NCBI GenBank assembly: GCA_030426295.1
Contig: JAUHYY010000050.1
Coordinates: forward strand, 1-7,636
DNA length: 7,636 nt
Reading direction: 5' to 3'
Source: a bacterium
GTDB lineage: Bacteria > Patescibacteriota > Gracilibacteria > UBA1369 > GCA-2718715
Part shown: piece by piece, positions 6,101-7,636 of the stretch
Position numbering within the stretch: position 1 is the stretch's first letter
How the letters are laid out: each line of letters begins with the position of its first letter
Notes under the pieces: generated by a model
The model's input: only the letters and a program-made list of their open reading frames with translations
Databases searched by the model: none
Told to the model about the DNA's origin: nothing
Position numbers and translations under genes: made by a program

Positions 6101-7636
6101 TTGCTTCTGTTAGACTTGAGACTCTTTGTTCGAGATCAATTCTTAGAGCTTCAAAATCTAAGTCTAGAGCATCAATTTCATCATTTCCTGGTACAGTAAA
6201 TTCCTCTGGTAAAGGTTGAGCTGCGTCTAGAGATTCTTGCAACTTTTGCTCTACTCCTTCATTTAAATTCGTTTGGAACTCATTGAAGTTTTCAGTGATT
6301 GATTCTGCAGCATTGTTAATTGCTCCAAACTCAAAATCTAAGTTGGTTTCTAGAATTAGTCTAAGCTCTTGAATATAATCTATTTCGACACTTGGGGCTT
6401 GGAACCCAAGACCAATATCTATAGGGAGAACTGGAGTGAGCGGTCTTGATGTCATTTCTTGAATTTGGGCTGCGAGTTGAGTTTCTGGTGTAGGGATTAA
6501 TCCTTTTTGAATCAGGCAGTAAATTCTTAAAATAGTACTTAAAGTATCCAGCAATACTTCTATCTCAACAAAGAAATCGAGTACAGGGCCATCTATGGTT
6601 GGAGCTTTAGGAATTTCAGGTAATGTAGGTAGCTCTAGATCAGGCAGATCTGGAAGATCTACGATTAGTGCTCCAATATCTGGTGGAGCAGGTAATGTCG
6701 CAAATAGTCCAAGTCCGTACTTACCTGGATTAATACTGAAGTCTACTGGTGGAGCTTCTGGCAGGCTGATTATAAAGTTATTTAAATCAGGTAAAACGAT
6801 AGTATCAGGTACAAACTCGAATCTAGGTAACACTATGTTTACCTGTGCTTCAATCTGAGAAATATCGATTGTAATATCAGGTAGAACTTGTGGGAAAGGG
6901 ATCACAGGAGGAGTCGGAATTTGTAAGAAGAAGTTTAATAGCAATTGGAATCCACCATTCGTTCTTGAAGATCTACAGTCATCACATGCTTCCATGTAGT
7001 TCAGTGAAACATCTAATATTGCACTAATACTCGTAATTAAGTTTTGGATATCAATAAATGTTTGCTGCCATTCTTCTAATCTAGTTGTATTTCTTGAAAT
7101 ATAACCTGCAGTAGAATCTAAGATTTGATCTACGTATCCAAGCAACTGACCTGCATAATCTGCCAAGAAGTTCTCTGCCTCGAATATGTTTCTTGGTAAA
7201 TCTCTGTAAGCTTTAAGTGCATCAATATTTGCATCAAAGGCTGCGAAAAGTTTTAGAGAATTTAACTCTAAGCTAATACATTCGTTACTTGCTGAAGCTG
7301 CTAACTCCAAGTCTCCATCTCTTAGCTGCCTGTCGAACTCGGCTTCTGTTATGAACTCTGAACCATAACACTGCCATGTGTTTAATGTTCTTTGAACTAT
7401 TAGCTTGTTTTGTTCATAAATTTCAACAAGCTGAGTTGAATACTTAGCGAACTCTTCTGGGTTAACTGTTGGATACTTAACTACTTGAGTCTCAAGTTCT
7501 ACATTAAATAATGGCATTGCATGAATATCTGCCAAAACATCAGATATCTTATCGAACCGGAGTTCGTTATTTTCAAGTTCATCAGCGTCTTCATTGACCT
7601 TGAAGCCTGCAGCAATTGATGATGGCGACGGGTAGA
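3099..7636 (-). CDS. Large SLH-domain surface protein with FG-GAP, Ig-like and TSP3 segments (5' partial)
   Basis: This is a very large exported surface protein, probably held on the cell wall or S-layer by its SLH domains. The frame is open to the window edge, giving 1,511 visible residues (residue 1 = codon 7634-7632). The TTG at 7535 is not a credible start, because 33 sense codons precede it and no signal peptide is visible, so the true start lies upstream. In order: a helical region to about 240 with C89, C119 and a CxxC at 217-220; a proline-rich stretch (240-351); a helical, coiled-coil-like region (350-570); one FG-GAP/VCBS blade (637-674); Ig-like segments (830-1008) with an aspartate loop; an unassigned beta-rich part; a Glu/Pro/Thr linker (1171-1193); three SLH domains (1194-1393); a TSP3-like calcium region (1399-1446); and a tail with CxxCxC (1467-1472). 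There is no LPXTG motif or C-terminal membrane helix. It stops at TGA, overlapping the next gene by 4 bases. No enzymatic domain is recognised; a scaffold or adhesin role is inference. Confidence 0.95.
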   Translation of the reverse strand, partial: YPSPSSIAAGFKVNEDADELENNELRFDKISDVLADIHAMPLFNVELETQVVKYPTVNPEEFAKYSTQLVEIYEQNKLIVQRTLNTWQCYGSEFITEAEFDRQLRDGDLELAASASNECISLELNSLKLFAAFDANIDALKAYRDLPRNIFEAENFLADYAGQLLGYVDQILDSTAGYISRNTTRLEEWQQTFIDIQNLITSISAILDVSLNYMEACDDCRSSRTNGGFQLLLNFFLQIPTPPVIPFPQVLPDITIDISQIEAQVNIVLPRFEFVPDTIVLPDLNNFIISLPEAPPVDFSINPGKYGLGLFATLPAPPDIGALIVDLPDLPDLELPTLPEIPKAPTIDGPVLDFFVEIEVLLDTLSTILRIYCLIQKGLIPTPETQLAAQIQEMTSRPLTPVLPIDIGLGFQAPSVEIDYIQELRLILETNLDFEFGAINNAAESITENFNEFQTNLNEGVEQKLQESLDAAQPLPEEFTVPGNDEIDALDLDFEALRIDLEQRVSSLTEASKKIDESTPDDLTLVAGTKKADKLEVLADLNLDRGFDIPQGLQSEIDKIIAFRNGNLDEIKNLNTEIRAIASTEEVQNSTQNISSTTFQIAQAGTVGFSNAAQFNPEGGIYIYNSERETSEKVVRYNAESTTNIKVNLLDADLDGDEDLIYARGNEIFLKSNLNSEPSRTRNTSRIRTTSFENLREEIPSLKTLTDNQIKTSSRHKTTTISLPETLSDQSIVIDVYEASLRDGSKDSRFVIDSNAENSNITEANNAELTTGERVSKDGFDKFYFKGGFTPNITLPLENKTYQIAIMIVNQDTGKYDVISRRIATTPNICSDESPPQISIDPGQTIRTPILQPIDISLGESTDSETEIKRFFLDTNLAVDSDGDGDRTNDDNLSSPEDRLISRFRLAEDIAGNRASQRINIEVVTPEIILESVNEDSISGRIDPPSSSTEVTIVREREGLLTELGDATTDENGEFVYEDLETDGNIIISDASGNELFEINDETGTVIPRHSSATIEVQPARVGQSPTTIILKKNDEKITQIVRVPDSNNDVQVVDEKPSAETLNSTTQVFVTDSNARDSIQVKSIAGSSAGYAGGAEVVEDGTRKFIIDVDGSIIQIDSTYDLTLERVSNINSAQWFELKRGSSVVAEVFVGTSASEIQYQDPNLIPQEVTETEPQESTEPAEPTPEPTTSTTFADVPDSDQDSDVINYLEETGVVDGVVRDGVTYFEPDREITRAEYSKIILNTLCILPRPEAFLPPETFSDISYDAANPVWYYEYTKETQLQNFFTGYLGEIDPATGLPPFKPLNPITRAEAAKVILEALNTQNILDLSDVPVLEPWYLPYLQISTNLAPYLIDADEIRQSFLLTEDEAEVPLRNITRREFAIMAYRALNVQNCLETDEDNDGIPYYFENQNGLDPDQNDGDIDSDGDGVSNRDEYEAGTNPNAPDRERERIETNAGIYMERIICNTCPCQFTVEHEADIKPGDEIFVILRSSSSGTIYQRSESITFRP
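3297..3440 (-). other. Thrombospondin type 3-like calcium-binding region
   Basis: Visible residues 1399-1446 read DEDNDGIPYYFEN, then GLDPDQNDGD, DSDGDGVSNRDEYEAGTNP. These are two DxDxDG loops in the TSP3/EF-hand-like arrangement common near the C-termini of secreted bacterial proteins. It follows SLH3 directly and is itself followed by about 60 residues with a CxxCxC motif (3219-3236). Confidence 0.88.
3456..4055 (-). other. Three tandem SLH (S-layer homology) domains
   Basis: SLH1 (3897-4055) begins FADVPDSD and ends in ITRAEYSKII. SLH2 (3666-3854) begins TFSDIS and ends in ITRAEAAKVI. SLH3 (3456-3647) begins LDLSDVP and ends in the variant ITRREFAIMA. The ITRAE core is the signature that contacts the wall polymer in known SLH trimers. 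Three copies is the number that forms a complete trimeric binding unit. SLH3 has Arg in place of Ala and is the most divergent. An acidic Pro/Thr linker (4056-4124) separates the domains from the rest of the protein. Confidence 0.92.
4611..5147 (-). other. Two Ig-like beta-sandwich segments with an aspartate-rich loop
   Basis: The first segment (4860-5147) ends in the pattern AEDIAGNRASQRINIEVV, typical of bacterial Ig-like domains. It contains an inserted loop DSDGDGDRTNDD near 4960-5000 that looks calcium-binding. The second (4611-4856) has the ISGRIDPP start and the TTDENGEFVYEDL turn seen in Ig-like or carboxypeptidase-regulatory-like folds. The exact family is not settled by eye. Confidence 0.6.
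5613..5726 (-). other. Single FG-GAP/VCBS-type calcium-binding blade
   Basis: Visible residues 637-674 carry the DxDxDGDxD loop (DADLDGDED, bases 5658-5684) followed by the hydrophobic strand LIYA and a second strand EIFLKSN, the layout of FG-GAP/VCBS repeats in extracellular beta-propellers. Only one clear copy is visible, whereas propellers normally need several, so this may be a degenerate or stand-alone blade. Confidence 0.7.
6582..6917 (-). other. Proline-rich 'LP' segment of the large surface protein
   Basis: Over twenty prolines fall within about 112 residues (visible residues 240-351), with nine Leu-Pro pairs in contexts such as VLPD, SLPE, TLPA, DLPDLPD and TLPEIP. Alternating hydrophobic and Asp/Glu residues separate them. 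The segment lies between two helical regions and just after the CDDC motif at 6975-6986. It is irregular, not a perfect tandem repeat. An extended stalk or spacer is the likely role, by inference. Confidence 0.75.

Noticed and set aside
3266..6858. Several plus-strand open frames of 64-102 codons opposite the large SLH gene.
   Set aside because: They are shadows of a well-supported minus-strand gene, with low-complexity Ser/Leu/Arg composition and no domains.

Overview
The window is a densely packed stretch of one strand (minus) holding five consecutive protein genes and no RNA genes, mobile elements, CRISPR arrays or intergenic gaps. In transcription order (high to low coordinates): a very large surface protein with three SLH domains (7636 to 3099, cut at its 5' end by the window edge), then four smaller exported proteins at 3102-2533, 2548-1904, 1929-445 and 454-1 (the last cut at its 3' end). 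Every junction is an overlap (4, 16, 26 and 10 bases), so the set reads as one operon. Its promoter lies beyond 7636 and its terminator beyond 1.

All four genes whose start is visible encode an N-terminal signal peptide ending in a small-x-Ala type cleavage site. In three of the four the mature protein would start with Gln. The large protein has a calcium-loop-rich, Ig-like and SLH architecture that only makes sense outside the cytoplasm. The unit therefore appears to encode a cell-surface assembly: one wall-bound scaffold of at least 1,511 residues plus four small, helical, cysteine-bearing secreted partners. I recognise no named family for the four small proteins and give no gene symbols. 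By eye, parts of them resemble one another (the second with the fifth, the second with the fourth), which suggests duplicated building blocks. This is the most interesting lead in the window.

The organism is a bacterium of moderately low GC (roughly 40 percent by eye) that prefers AGA for arginine. None of the four visible starts has a Shine-Dalgarno sequence at normal spacing. A protein combining FG-GAP, Ig-like segments with D-S-D-G-D-G-D loops, SLH and thrombospondin type 3 repeats, next to small unknown secreted proteins, resembles what I associate with Patescibacteria (CPR). That placement is a weak inference from architecture; no marker gene is present. The standard bacterial code fits: no in-frame TGA occurs inside about 2,550 codons.
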